A DNA stretch of 20,051 nt from a virus. The notes under the pieces are model-generated. The model ran no database searches. It had not been told where the DNA came from and saw only the letters and a program-made list of their open reading frames with translations. Location: the IMG/VR virus record IMGVR_UViG_3300020182_000235, positions 1 to 20,051 of that record; one strand, 5' to 3'. Within the stretch, counting starts at the first letter, position 1. Each line of letters starts with the position of its first letter. Both the position numbers and the translations under genes were made by a program. Shown in pieces: positions 1 through 5,044 of this stretch.

Positions 1-96
1 AGCTCCACTATATTCCTGAACTGTGATTGAGTGGTTGAGTTGATTGATCTTTAACTGAGTGTCATTGATCATCTCTTTGAGTGTAGTATAATCCAT
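1..96 (-). CDS. Small protein, N-terminal part only (runs off left edge)
   Basis: An open frame starts at an ATG whose complement is at 94-96 and continues to base 1 without a stop (32 codons seen). A strong Shine-Dalgarno, GGAGGA, lies about 8 bases upstream in the leader at 101-115. The visible product begins MDYTTLKEMIND and looks helical and polar, with no signal peptide. Over 22 residues it aligns without gaps to part of the gene at 161-400 (shared M, I, LN, T and QE positions plus several conservative changes), and the two genes share a 15-base leader. They are probably distant paralogues in one leftward operon. Function is not recognised. Confidence 0.6.
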   Translation of the reverse strand, partial: MDYTTLKEMINDTQLKINQLNHSITVQEYSGA

Positions 97-100
97 TGTT

Positions 101-115
101 ATGTCCTCCAGACAT
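101..115 (-). promoter_or_regulatory. Ribosome binding site held in a small hairpin (copy 1)
   Basis: Read on the minus strand this is ATGTCTGGAGGACAT. The outer ATGTC and GACAT are complementary, so the core of the GGAGG Shine-Dalgarno falls in the loop and its edge in the stem. It sits five bases upstream of the ATG at 96. The same 15 bases occur at 402-416 before the next leftward gene. That suggests shared translational control, which is an inference. Confidence 0.5.
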
Positions 116-125
116 TTGAGTGATA

Positions 126-153
126 GTGGTGATCACCCTGAATAGGTGACCAC
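126..153 (-). repeat. Intergenic hairpin between the two leftward genes
   Basis: On the minus strand GTGGTCACC is followed by a 7-base loop and GGTGATCAC, giving a 9-bp stem with one G-U pair. The + strand also holds the perfect 10-bp palindrome GGTGATCACC at 128-137. No T-run follows, so it does not look like an intrinsic terminator. A processing site, attenuator or operator are possible roles. Related GTGGTCAC words recur near 425-433 and 519-528. Confidence 0.45.
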
Positions 154-160
154 GTTGTTA

Positions 161-400
161 TTACATGACGTCATCTTCGTCATCGATGATCATATCGTAG
201 TCATCGTAGTCATTGAGATAGTATCCAGTGTTGACTCTTGTCTCTTCTCTGATAGCATGCTCAAGGTATTCCAAGTGGTACTCGATATCACACTCCTCTT
301 GGATAGTTGTGGCCAGATTCAGCTCGGCTATGCACTTGGTCTGCTCTGCTTTCATATCAGCAAGAGTAGACTTGAGTGTTAGTGTTGATACGTATGACAT
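161..400 (-). CDS. Small acidic protein of unknown function (79 aa)
   Basis: The frame could be extended to 448, but the ATG at 400 is chosen because GGAGGA lies about six bases upstream of it (leader 402-416). The product begins MSYVSTLTLK, has a helical, charged middle (about residues 10-55) and ends in a strongly acidic Asp/Tyr-rich tail (about residues 62-78). No membrane segment, signal peptide or known catalytic motif is visible. It lies upstream of, and in the same direction as, the partial gene at the left edge, which has the same leader and a similar 22-residue stretch. An acidic tail suits a small early-type protein that binds a host protein or mimics DNA, but this is only inference. 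Confidence 0.6.
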   Translation of the reverse strand: MSYVSTLTLKSTLADMKAEQTKCIAELNLATTIQEECDIEYHLEYLEHAIREETRVNTGYYLNDYDDYDMIIDDEDDVM

Positions 401-401
401 G

Positions 402-416
402 ATGTCCTCCAGACAT
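402..416 (-). promoter_or_regulatory. Ribosome binding site held in a small hairpin (copy 2)
   Basis: The same 15 bases as at 101-115, again just upstream of a leftward ATG (here two bases away). The similarity extends upstream to ACTCA, one variable base before the leader, and in both cases a GTGGTCAC-containing hairpin lies further upstream (here about 425-447). The repeated arrangement marks a shared leader and decides the start of the 79-aa gene. Confidence 0.5.
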
Positions 417-752
417 ATGAGTAATGTGACCACGGTATTGTGGTACACGGTGTTAGGGATGATGCACAGGTCGGCAGTGATTACCTGCTGTCACCTATGA
501 TGAACAGTACCACACATATGTGGTCACCTCTTCCATCCATAATACCCAGATGCGATAGCATCTTTACCACTGTAGTTATAGATGATGACACATAAGTGTA
601 TCTCTTCTCTCTTATCTATGACACAACGATAACACATGAGTGCCACATACATGACACAGGCTGTACCATATGGTCAGTGTGTATGCTGAGTGTGTGCCAC
701 ATGTATACACTACATTTGCTACACTCCATCGCATTGAGTAGTTGTGTGGTAT

Positions 753-810
753 GAGGTGATCAGAGTGTGATGTGAGGTGATGTGAGTTGTGATGTGAGGT
801 TATCAGAGTG
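753..810 (+). repeat. Direct-repeat cluster, GAGGTKATCAGAGTG with GATGTGAG units
   Basis: GAGGTGATCAGAGTG at 753-767 and GAGGTTATCAGAGTG at 796-810 differ at one base and are 43 bases apart. Between them lie three close copies of GATGTGAGGT/GATGTGAGTT (769-800). A further GTGATCAGTGTG follows at 811-822. The arrangement resembles iteron-like or operator-like protein-binding arrays; its role is unknown. Confidence 0.55.
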
Positions 811-837
811 GTGATCAGTGTGCCATCTACCATTGCC

Positions 838-926
838 TACTACACTCACACCACACACTAACTACTCTCAACCTCCACGCTACTTACAGTCACCCTCACC
901 GAGTAGAGTGCGATCAGAGTGTAGTA
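838..926. repeat. Nested inverted repeats
   Basis: TACTACACTC at 838-847 is the exact complement of GAGTGTAGTA at 917-926. Inside it CTACTC (862-867) is complementary to GAGTAG (901-906). The nesting could form a long imperfect stem in RNA, or simply reflect paired binding sites. The right arm overlaps a GATCAGAGTGT motif. Confidence 0.45.
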
Positions 927-953
927 GATGACACTCATACCTGTGAGAGTAGA

Positions 954-995
954 CCCCACCCCGACTGAGGGCATACAGCAGTAGAGGGGGTGTGG
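954..995. repeat. GC-rich hairpin
   Basis: CCCACCCC at 955-962 pairs with GGGGTGTGG at 987-995, with one bulged base, around a 24-base loop. It is the most GC-rich structure in the spacer. No immediate T-run follows on either strand, so I do not call it a terminator. Confidence 0.4.
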
Positions 996-1246
996 TCGAT
1001 GTATGTGAGGGTGTAGTGTATGTATGTATTTTATTTGTTCTCTCTCTAACACTGACCTACATAGTCTGTTTGGCAAATAAGGATAAGAAGTGTACAATAT
1101 AGTGAACCTAAGTAGTGTACATGTGCATTAGATCACTCCACATATTCAACTCTTCCTAGTAATGGAGGATGCATGCTCAGGTAGACAACACTCTGATCAC
1201 ACTCAGACTACACTCTAACTACACATCTTTCTTATTATGTTAAAGA

Positions 1247-1254
1247 TATAAATA
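1247..1254 (+). promoter_or_regulatory. TATAAATA element, possible phage promoter
   Basis: The octamer TATAAATA matches the late-promoter -10 sequence known from T4-type phages, and it lies upstream of the rightward late genes. There is no evidence here of the T4 late sigma system, and an AT-rich octamer can occur by chance, so this is a weak call. Confidence 0.2.
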
Positions 1255-1279
1255 CTTTTGCCAACCTTCAAGCTGGCAC

Positions 1280-1500
1280 AATATGTAGAATGCAAAGGTA
1301 AAGCGTGTCATATACATGCAATCCACACTCAATAAAATAGGGATATCAACCTAAGAGTGTATACTATATGTAGTAGGGGTACCCATAAATCTACTACATA
1401 TAGTATCAACACATACAAAAAATACAAAATTTAAGTCTAGGCCTAAAACACAACATGTAGTGGTTTTCGCCCATATTTGGCCTTAAATGTCTATATGTAG
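1280..1500. promoter_or_regulatory. TATATGTAG motif family
   Basis: AATATGTAG (1280-1288), CTATATGTAG (1364-1373 and 1491-1500) and the reverse-strand copy CTACATATAG (1394-1403) cluster within 220 bases; ACATGTAG at 1453-1460 is a looser copy. The two best copies are followed within two bases by GGGG and then T. A repeated AT-rich motif in a non-coding leader upstream of late genes could be promoters for a phage-encoded or phage-modified polymerase; this is inference. Confidence 0.35.
1361..1406. repeat. Perfect 16-bp inverted repeat
   Basis: ATACTATATGTAGTAG (1361-1376) is the exact complement of CTACTACATATAGTAT (1391-1406). The 14-base loop contains the palindrome GGGTACCC. No U-run follows on either strand, so it is more likely a protein-binding site, cruciform or RNA stability element than an intrinsic terminator. 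Confidence 0.7.
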
Positions 1501-1554
1501 GGGGTGTCTCCTATATAGAGAGAGTAAGTGAGAGTCTACTCCTATTACTCTAAG

Positions 1555-1585
1555 TTTACACTCCTATAACACTCCTTTCTATATT
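1555..1585 (+). promoter_or_regulatory. Weak sigma-70-like promoter candidate before the tRNAs
   Basis: TTTACA at 1555-1560 is followed after 17 bases by TCTATA (or after 19 by TATATT), about 80 bases upstream of the first tRNA. The -10 match is poor. The 12-base word GAGTGTATACTA, found at both 1355-1366 and 1617-1628, is an alternative promoter candidate. Confidence 0.2.
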
Positions 1586-1630
1586 CTTTTATAAGAGTAA
1601 GATAAGAGTGTAGTTGGAGTGTATACTACA

Positions 1631-1650
1631 GGGTGTCTGTAAGGACATCC
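1631..1650 (+). repeat. Hairpin just upstream of the tRNA cluster
   Basis: GGGTGTC (1631-1637) pairs with GACATCC (1644-1650), 7 bp with one G-U pair, around a 6-base loop. It ends 15 bases before the first tRNA and could guide 5' processing of the transcript. Confidence 0.4.
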
Positions 1651-1665
1651 TCACACAAAAATTAT

Positions 1666-1742
1666 CTCGGTATAACTCAGTCTGGTAGAGTGCTTCCTTT
1701 GGAAGGAAGAAGTCGTAGGTTCAAATCCTGCTACCCTGACCA
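1666..1742 (+). tRNA. tRNA-Pro (UGG anticodon)
   Basis: The cloverleaf has a D stem ACTC/GAGT (1675-1678/1688-1691) and a perfect anticodon stem CTTCC/GGAAG with loop TTTGGAA. The anticodon TGG is at 1700-1702. The T arm is GTAGG-TTCAAAT-CCTGC and CCA is encoded at 1740-1742. C1-G72 and A73 agree with bacterial proline identity. The acceptor stem is odd: pairs 1 and 4-7 form, but 2:71 is T-T and 3:70 is C-C. The gene supplies decoding of CCA proline codons if functional. Confidence 0.8.
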
Positions 1743-1747
1743 ATTAC

Positions 1748-1821
1748 GTCTGTATAGTGAAATGGTATCACGTCTGGTTCCAACCCAGAAAGTTAGGGTT
1801 CGATTCCTTATACATTCGCCA
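1748..1821 (+). tRNA. tRNA-Trp (CCA anticodon)
   Basis: The D stem is GTGA/TCAC with a short 7-base loop. The anticodon stem TCTGG/CCAGA holds the anticodon CCA at 1780-1782. The T arm is TAGGG-TTCGATT-CCTTA, discriminator G73 fits tryptophan identity, and CCA is encoded at 1819-1821. It begins five bases after tRNA-Pro. The acceptor stem has mismatches at the same two places as its neighbour: 2:71 is T-T and 3:70 is C-T, while 1:72 and 4-7 pair. Confidence 0.75.
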
Positions 1822-1830
1822 ATATAACTT

Positions 1831-1857
1831 GTCCGAAATATACTACAAACTTCGGAC
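1831..1857 (+). repeat. Hairpin between tRNA-Trp and tRNA-Asn
   Basis: GTCCGAA (1831-1837) and TTCGGAC (1851-1857) form a perfect 7-bp stem with a 13-base loop, ending three bases before tRNA-Asn. No T-run follows, so it is probably a processing structure, not a terminator. Confidence 0.5.
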
Positions 1858-1860
1858 CAT

Positions 1861-1936
1861 TCCCATGTAGCTCAATTGGTAGAGCAGCTGACTGTTAATC
1901 AGCAGGTTAAAGGTTCGATCCCTTTCATGGGAGCCA
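1861..1936 (+). tRNA. tRNA-Asn (GUU anticodon)
   Basis: All stems pair. The acceptor is TCCCATG/CATGGGA, the D stem GCTC/GAGC and the anticodon stem GCTGA/TCAGC with GTT at 1894-1896. The T stem is AAAGG/CCTTT, G73 follows, and CCA is encoded at 1934-1936. Its normal acceptor stem contrasts with the two tRNAs before it. Confidence 0.92.
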
Positions 1937-1959
1937 ATAAATATAATAGGATCACCAAT

Positions 1960-2130
1960 ATGCAGTTCACCCCAGATGATGATAGATGCTACCCAATACC
2001 TGAGAACACATACTGGCACATGAAATGCGTAACATGTGGACACCAATACTGTGGTCCTAAGAGAGCGTCTGAGTGCTATCCATGCTCCCAACTAGGTGAG
2101 CAACTTATCTTTGACTTCGCATCAATTTAA
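1960..2130 (+). CDS. Small Cys-rich, zinc-ribbon-like protein (56 aa)
   Basis: The start ATG at 1960 has AGGA at 1948-1951, eight bases upstream. An in-frame start further left would lie inside tRNA-Asn and is rejected. The 56-residue product has cysteines at 10, 23, 26, 31, 39 and 42, arranged as CxxC (23-26) and CxxC (39-42), the usual spacing of a zinc ribbon or knuckle. No other domain fits in this length. It lies between the tRNAs and terminase, where many phages encode a small terminase subunit, but nothing visible supports that role. A zinc-stabilised nucleic-acid or protein-binding function is the most one can infer. Confidence 0.7.
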   Translation: MQFTPDDDRCYPIPENTYWHMKCVTCGHQYCGPKRASECYPCSQLGEQLIFDFASI

Positions 2131-2144
2131 GAAAAGTCGCACAG

Positions 2145-2160
2145 GCGATCAGAGTGTAAT
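2145..2160 (+). repeat. GCGATCAGAGTGTA repeat copy in the terminase leader
   Basis: The 14 bases GCGATCAGAGTGTA at 2145-2158 are identical to 910-923 in the spacer, and TAG follows one base later in both. The copy lies between the 56-aa gene and the terminase ribosome site. It belongs to the GATCAGAGTG family also seen near 758, 801 and, reversed, 1188-1200. Confidence 0.55.
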
Positions 2161-2171
2161 AGGAATGTCTA

Positions 2172-3848
2172 ATGGCAAATAACAATAAGAAGATTCTTGC
2201 TCTTGCTAAAGAGAAGAGAAAAAGAGAGAAGGACGAAGTCTACAAGAAAGACTACGAAACTTTTGCCAAAGAACAAATTAAGATCAGACCTAAAGATGTT
2301 ACAAAAGGTATGATCAAATTCGAATTTAACGATGCCCAGTATCTGATACATAAACAGATTGAGGCACAGTTGGAGAAGACAGGGAAGGTCAGAGCATTGG
2401 TACTCAAAGCCCGGCAGCAAGGTATTTCAACCTATTGTACCGGGCGAGTGTTCTGGAAAACAGACTACATGCCTCTTTCCCGTTCTGTTGTAATGGCCCA
2501 TGACTCAGCTACATCTGAGGCACTCTTTTCTATGTCTAAAGATATCCACTCGAACATGGGTGCTGAATTCAGACCAGAGATTGCAAGATCTAACGCTAAA
2601 GAAATTATCTTTGTAGATCGTAAGAAAGATCCAGAGACAGGAGAAGAAATTGAAGAGAAACGTGGTTACAGACTATACACAGCTGGTTCTCCGGAAGCAG
2701 GACGAGGAACAACGCCAACAGTTGCACACCTATCCGAAGTAGCATTCTGGGGCTTTGATGATAAGATCCTTGCTGGTCTTTTCCAAGGTATCCCAGATGC
2801 TCCCGGCACAGAAGTAATCCTAGAGAGTACCGCTAACGGTATCTCAGGTGAATTCTACCGCCTCTGGAAAACAGCGGAGAAAGGTGAGAATGAATATATC
2901 CCAATCTTTATTCCTTGGTTTATGACTAAAGAGTACCGAAATGATAACGTACCAGAAGACTTCTTCCTAAACGAAGAGGATCAGAAGTATAAAGATCTCT
3001 ATGAATTAGATAACGCTCAGATGTACTGGCGTAAGCTAAAGATAGGTGAATCTGGATCAATCAAATTCCAACAGGAATATCCAGCTACAGCAGACGAAGC
3101 GTTTGTTGCATCTGGCGTAAACGTATTTGACATGACCATCCTCAATCAGATGGTGGCTGAAGTGCCAAAGAAGAACATGAGAATGAATTACGAATCAGGA
3201 TTCTTCGAGGAAAATATACATGGCGAACTACGAATCTATAAATACCCTACATTCGAAGGTAAATTTCTTATCTCAGGAGATGTCGCCCTCGGAGTTGGGC
3301 AAGACTCCTCTGTTGCAATCGTTATGGATGATCAGAGGAACGTTTGTGCGGTATATCGCGATAATCGCATTGATCCTACTAAGTATGGAGATCTACTCTT
3401 TTATCTAAGTCGATACTATAATAACGCATTACTAGCAGTTGAAAGTAACTCCATCGGTGTTGCTACTCTTGCCAGACTACATCAAATGAAACATCGTAAC
3501 CTCTACTACCAGACTGATATCCAGAAACTGAGTGATGAAGAGGGTAAACGACCGGGATTCAGAACTACCTCTGCAACTCGACCAGCTATTATCGGCTTGT
3601 TGAAGAATGCTATTAAAGAGAGGGATGTAAAGATTCCTGATGCTACAGTTATCCAAGAGATGAAAGAGTTCATCATAGCCAATAACGGTAAAGCAGAAGC
3701 ATTGCCGGGATGTCATGATGATACAGTAATAGCACTAGCTATCGCCCTAGAAGTGTATAGGTCACACGGTGATAAGCTGACGAACACTAAAATAGGCTTT
3801 GACAGTAATTGGAGCAATCAAGCTAACAATGACACTGTCTGGCTATAA
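2172..3848 (+). CDS. terL: Terminase large subunit (ATPase and nuclease)
   Basis: This is the motor that cuts and pumps concatemeric DNA into the procapsid through the portal. The ATPase half shows a Walker A-like ARQQGIST (residues 80-87), a Walker B-type segment ending in LSE (187-189, E189 catalytic) and the coupling motif STANG (219-223). The nuclease half has the expected acidic residues: D370 in ISGD, E424 in AVES and D516/D517 in HDD. At 558 residues it is of normal, full length. The start follows AGGA at 2161-2164; the nearby ATG at 2165 is out of frame. A lysine-rich N terminus (residues 5-45) precedes the ATPase. It opens the structural operon, with the glycosidase and portal downstream. 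Confidence 0.93.
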   Translation: MANNNKKILALAKEKRKREKDEVYKKDYETFAKEQIKIRPKDVTKGMIKFEFNDAQYLIHKQIEAQLEKTGKVRALVLKARQQGISTYCTGRVFWKTDYMPLSRSVVMAHDSATSEALFSMSKDIHSNMGAEFRPEIARSNAKEIIFVDRKKDPETGEEIEEKRGYRLYTAGSPEAGRGTTPTVAHLSEVAFWGFDDKILAGLFQGIPDAPGTEVILESTANGISGEFYRLWKTAEKGENEYIPIFIPWFMTKEYRNDNVPEDFFLNEEDQKYKDLYELDNAQMYWRKLKIGESGSIKFQQEYPATADEAFVASGVNVFDMTILNQMVAEVPKKNMRMNYESGFFEENIHGELRIYKYPTFEGKFLISGDVALGVGQDSSVAIVMDDQRNVCAVYRDNRIDPTKYGDLLFYLSRYYNNALLAVESNSIGVATLARLHQMKHRNLYYQTDIQKLSDEEGKRPGFRTTSATRPAIIGLLKNAIKERDVKIPDATVIQEMKEFIIANNGKAEALPGCHDDTVIALAIALEVYRSHGDKLTNTKIGFDSNWSNQANNDTVWL

Positions 3849-3854
3849 CAATTA

Positions 3855-3906
3855 TCTCTCTATGTCCTCAATCGAACGGGGTGGCGGTAGAGAGAATAAC
3901 CACCCC
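3855..3906 (+). repeat. Interleaved stems after terL, possible RNA pseudoknot
   Basis: TCTCTCTA (3855-3862) is complementary to TAGAGAGA (3888-3895), and GGGGTGG (3878-3884) to CCACCCC (3900-3906). The arms interleave in pseudoknot order, with loops of 15, 3 and 4 bases. The last loop is short for an 8-bp stem, so the stems may form as alternatives. No T-run follows, which argues against a simple terminator. Confidence 0.45.
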
Positions 3907-3929
3907 ACATAATTTATAGGATTCATAAG

Positions 3930-4598
3930 ATGAAACTTGATGATCAATTCTTTGACGAAGTAGCTGACACTCTATTTTACGGATCGCTACCAGAGTTCCA
4001 ACGAGCGCCTCTAGTCTATATGGCTGAAGAGTATGAACGCCGTCAATGGGACAACGTAGATAAACTAGCCTATATCATGGCTACTGCATACTTAGAAACT
4101 GATAGGTTCAAAGCTCTTGCTGAATATGGCAAAGGACGAGGACGAGATTATGGCGCTCCTACTCTTATGATTAGAGGTCGTAATGAGGTCTTCTACGGAC
4201 GTGGTTGGGTAATGCTTACTTGGCTACAGAACTATGCAAAGATTTCTACTGCTGCCACCTTGGCTCTAGGAAGAGAAGTTGATCTAGTTAATGAACCTGA
4301 CGATATTATCGAAGACCTTGAGGTCAATGCTTTTGCTACCTTTGAAGGTATGGAGCGTGGTCTGTTCACAGGGAAGAAACTCTCTGATTATATTAACAAG
4401 AACAAAACAGATTTCGTAAATGCACGAAGAATTATTAACGGAACTGATAAGGCTGAAAAGATTGCCCAGTACGCTATTAAGTTCAGGGATGCATTGAATA
4501 GAATTGAAACCCCATTTGATCTTTCCACTGAAGATCTAAAAGAAGAGGAAGAGGAAGATGGAGAAACAAGGATTACTAAGTTCTTTCGGTTTAGATAA
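3930..4598 (+). CDS. GH19/lysozyme-like peptidoglycan glycosidase (endolysin candidate)
   Basis: The 222-residue product resembles the chitinase-like family 19 lysozymes that many phages use to cleave cell-wall glycan. Visible features are AYLETDRFKALAEYGKG (residues 53-69, with E56 and E65 as likely catalytic acids), the hallmark FYGRGW (88-93) and the NARRIINGTD segment (164-173). There is no signal peptide or membrane segment, so as a cytoplasmic endolysin it would need a holin. Alternatively it could be a virion-borne wall-degrading enzyme, as its place between terminase and portal is unusual for lysis. The C-terminal tail (200-222) is highly acidic and then basic, and its coding sequence overlaps the next gene by 41 bases. 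Confidence 0.8.
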   Translation: MKLDDQFFDEVADTLFYGSLPEFQRAPLVYMAEEYERRQWDNVDKLAYIMATAYLETDRFKALAEYGKGRGRDYGAPTLMIRGRNEVFYGRGWVMLTWLQNYAKISTAATLALGREVDLVNEPDDIIEDLEVNAFATFEGMERGLFTGKKLSDYINKNKTDFVNARRIINGTDKAEKIAQYAIKFRDALNRIETPFDLSTEDLKEEEEEDGETRITKFFRFR

Positions 4599-4851
4599 CA
4601 TCGCAAACATCCCGCAAGACCGTGCTGAAATTGATGCGCTACAAGAGATGCGAAGGAAGAAAAGAGAAGAAGCTGCTGCTATCTTACTACAGAAGCCGAC
4701 CACACAAGTAGTACAACCGACTGAGAACCAAGAGCGTCCTCAACCTGTTACTACAAGCGGTCAAAAGATTAACCCTGATGATTTCAAAGTACCTGATCCA
4801 ACTTCGTTTGGTGGTAAGCTACTTAAGTCTATCTTTGGAGAATACTTCTAA
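4558..4851 (+). CDS. Unknown 97-aa protein
   Basis: It starts inside the end of the glycosidase gene. The ATG at 4558 is preceded by a purine-rich GAGGAAG, which also encodes the acidic tail of that enzyme. The product has a charged helical segment (about residues 20-45, with RRKKREE), a Gln/Pro/Thr-rich linker (46-68) and a hydrophobic end (FGGKLLKSIFGEYF). There is no membrane segment or known motif. It is joined to the next gene by a TAATG overlap, so the two are probably co-translated. A small virion or assembly protein is possible but unproven. Confidence 0.65.
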   Translation: MEKQGLLSSFGLDNIANIPQDRAEIDALQEMRRKKREEAAAILLQKPTTQVVQPTENQERPQPVTTSGQKINPDDFKVPDPTSFGGKLLKSIFGEYF

Positions 4852-5033
4852 TGTCTGATGCACGTAAATGGCTAGATGAGCAAAAGAAGCTCAAGAGTGG
4901 CCCAGTTAATAAAAATGATCCGTATGGTTTTATGGAAGAGTTTGATTTAAACGCGTATGATCGCGCTGAATCGGATAAGGCTAGAAAAGATATTGAAGCC
5001 AATCCATTCAATAAAAGTAAATACGTTGATTAA
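4851..5033 (+). CDS. Unknown 60-aa protein
   Basis: The start ATG overlaps the previous stop by one base, with GGAG ten bases upstream. The product begins MSDARKWLDEQKKL, is highly charged and contains DPYGFMEEFD in the middle. No signal or membrane segment is seen. It ends 11 bases before the portal gene. Function is not recognised. Confidence 0.65.
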   Translation: MSDARKWLDEQKKLKSGPVNKNDPYGFMEEFDLNAYDRAESDKARKDIEANPFNKSKYVD

Positions 5034-5044
5034 AGGAAAAACAA

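Larger units (their letters stand above)
401..1665. other. Non-coding, repeat-rich spacer between leftward and rightward genes
   Basis: No convincing gene is seen in this 1.25 kb. Short open frames on the minus strand at 612-833 and 858-1097 have odd low-complexity translations and no good ribosome site. The stretch is dominated by GAGTGT/ACACTC words, palindromes (ACCATATGGT at 666-675), small hairpins (509-524, 548-563) and the repeats listed separately. It separates the leftward small genes from the rightward tRNA and late genes, so it probably holds divergent promoters and perhaps a replication origin or packaging signals. No sequence close to a full sigma-70 consensus stands out. Confidence 0.6.

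Noticed and set aside
65-92. TTGATC followed after 16 bases by TATAAT on the + strand, a fair sigma-70 match
   Set aside because: It lies inside and antisense to a leftward gene with no rightward gene next to it; probably chance in AT-rich sequence.
753-822. Possible CRISPR array from regularly repeated words
   Set aside because: The units are too short (10-15 bases), unequal and without spacer structure; no cas gene is near.
612-1097. Minus-strand open frames at 612-833 and 858-1097 in the spacer
   Set aside because: Their His/Ser/Thr/Tyr-rich low-complexity translations follow from the GAGTG/ACACTC repeats, and neither has a convincing ribosome site.
1876-1959. Upstream extension of the Cys-rich gene to an earlier ATG at 1876
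   Set aside because: The extension would translate tRNA-Asn, and the ATG at 1960 has its own AGGA.
3878-3906. GC-rich hairpin after terL as an intrinsic terminator
   Set aside because: No T-run follows (ACATAATTTATAGG), the loop is long, and the downstream gene is in the same operon.
4388-4606. Minus-strand frame over the end of the glycosidase gene
   Set aside because: It mirrors the Glu-rich GAA/GAG codons as a Ser-rich stretch; no start signal, and the opposite strand carries two supported genes.
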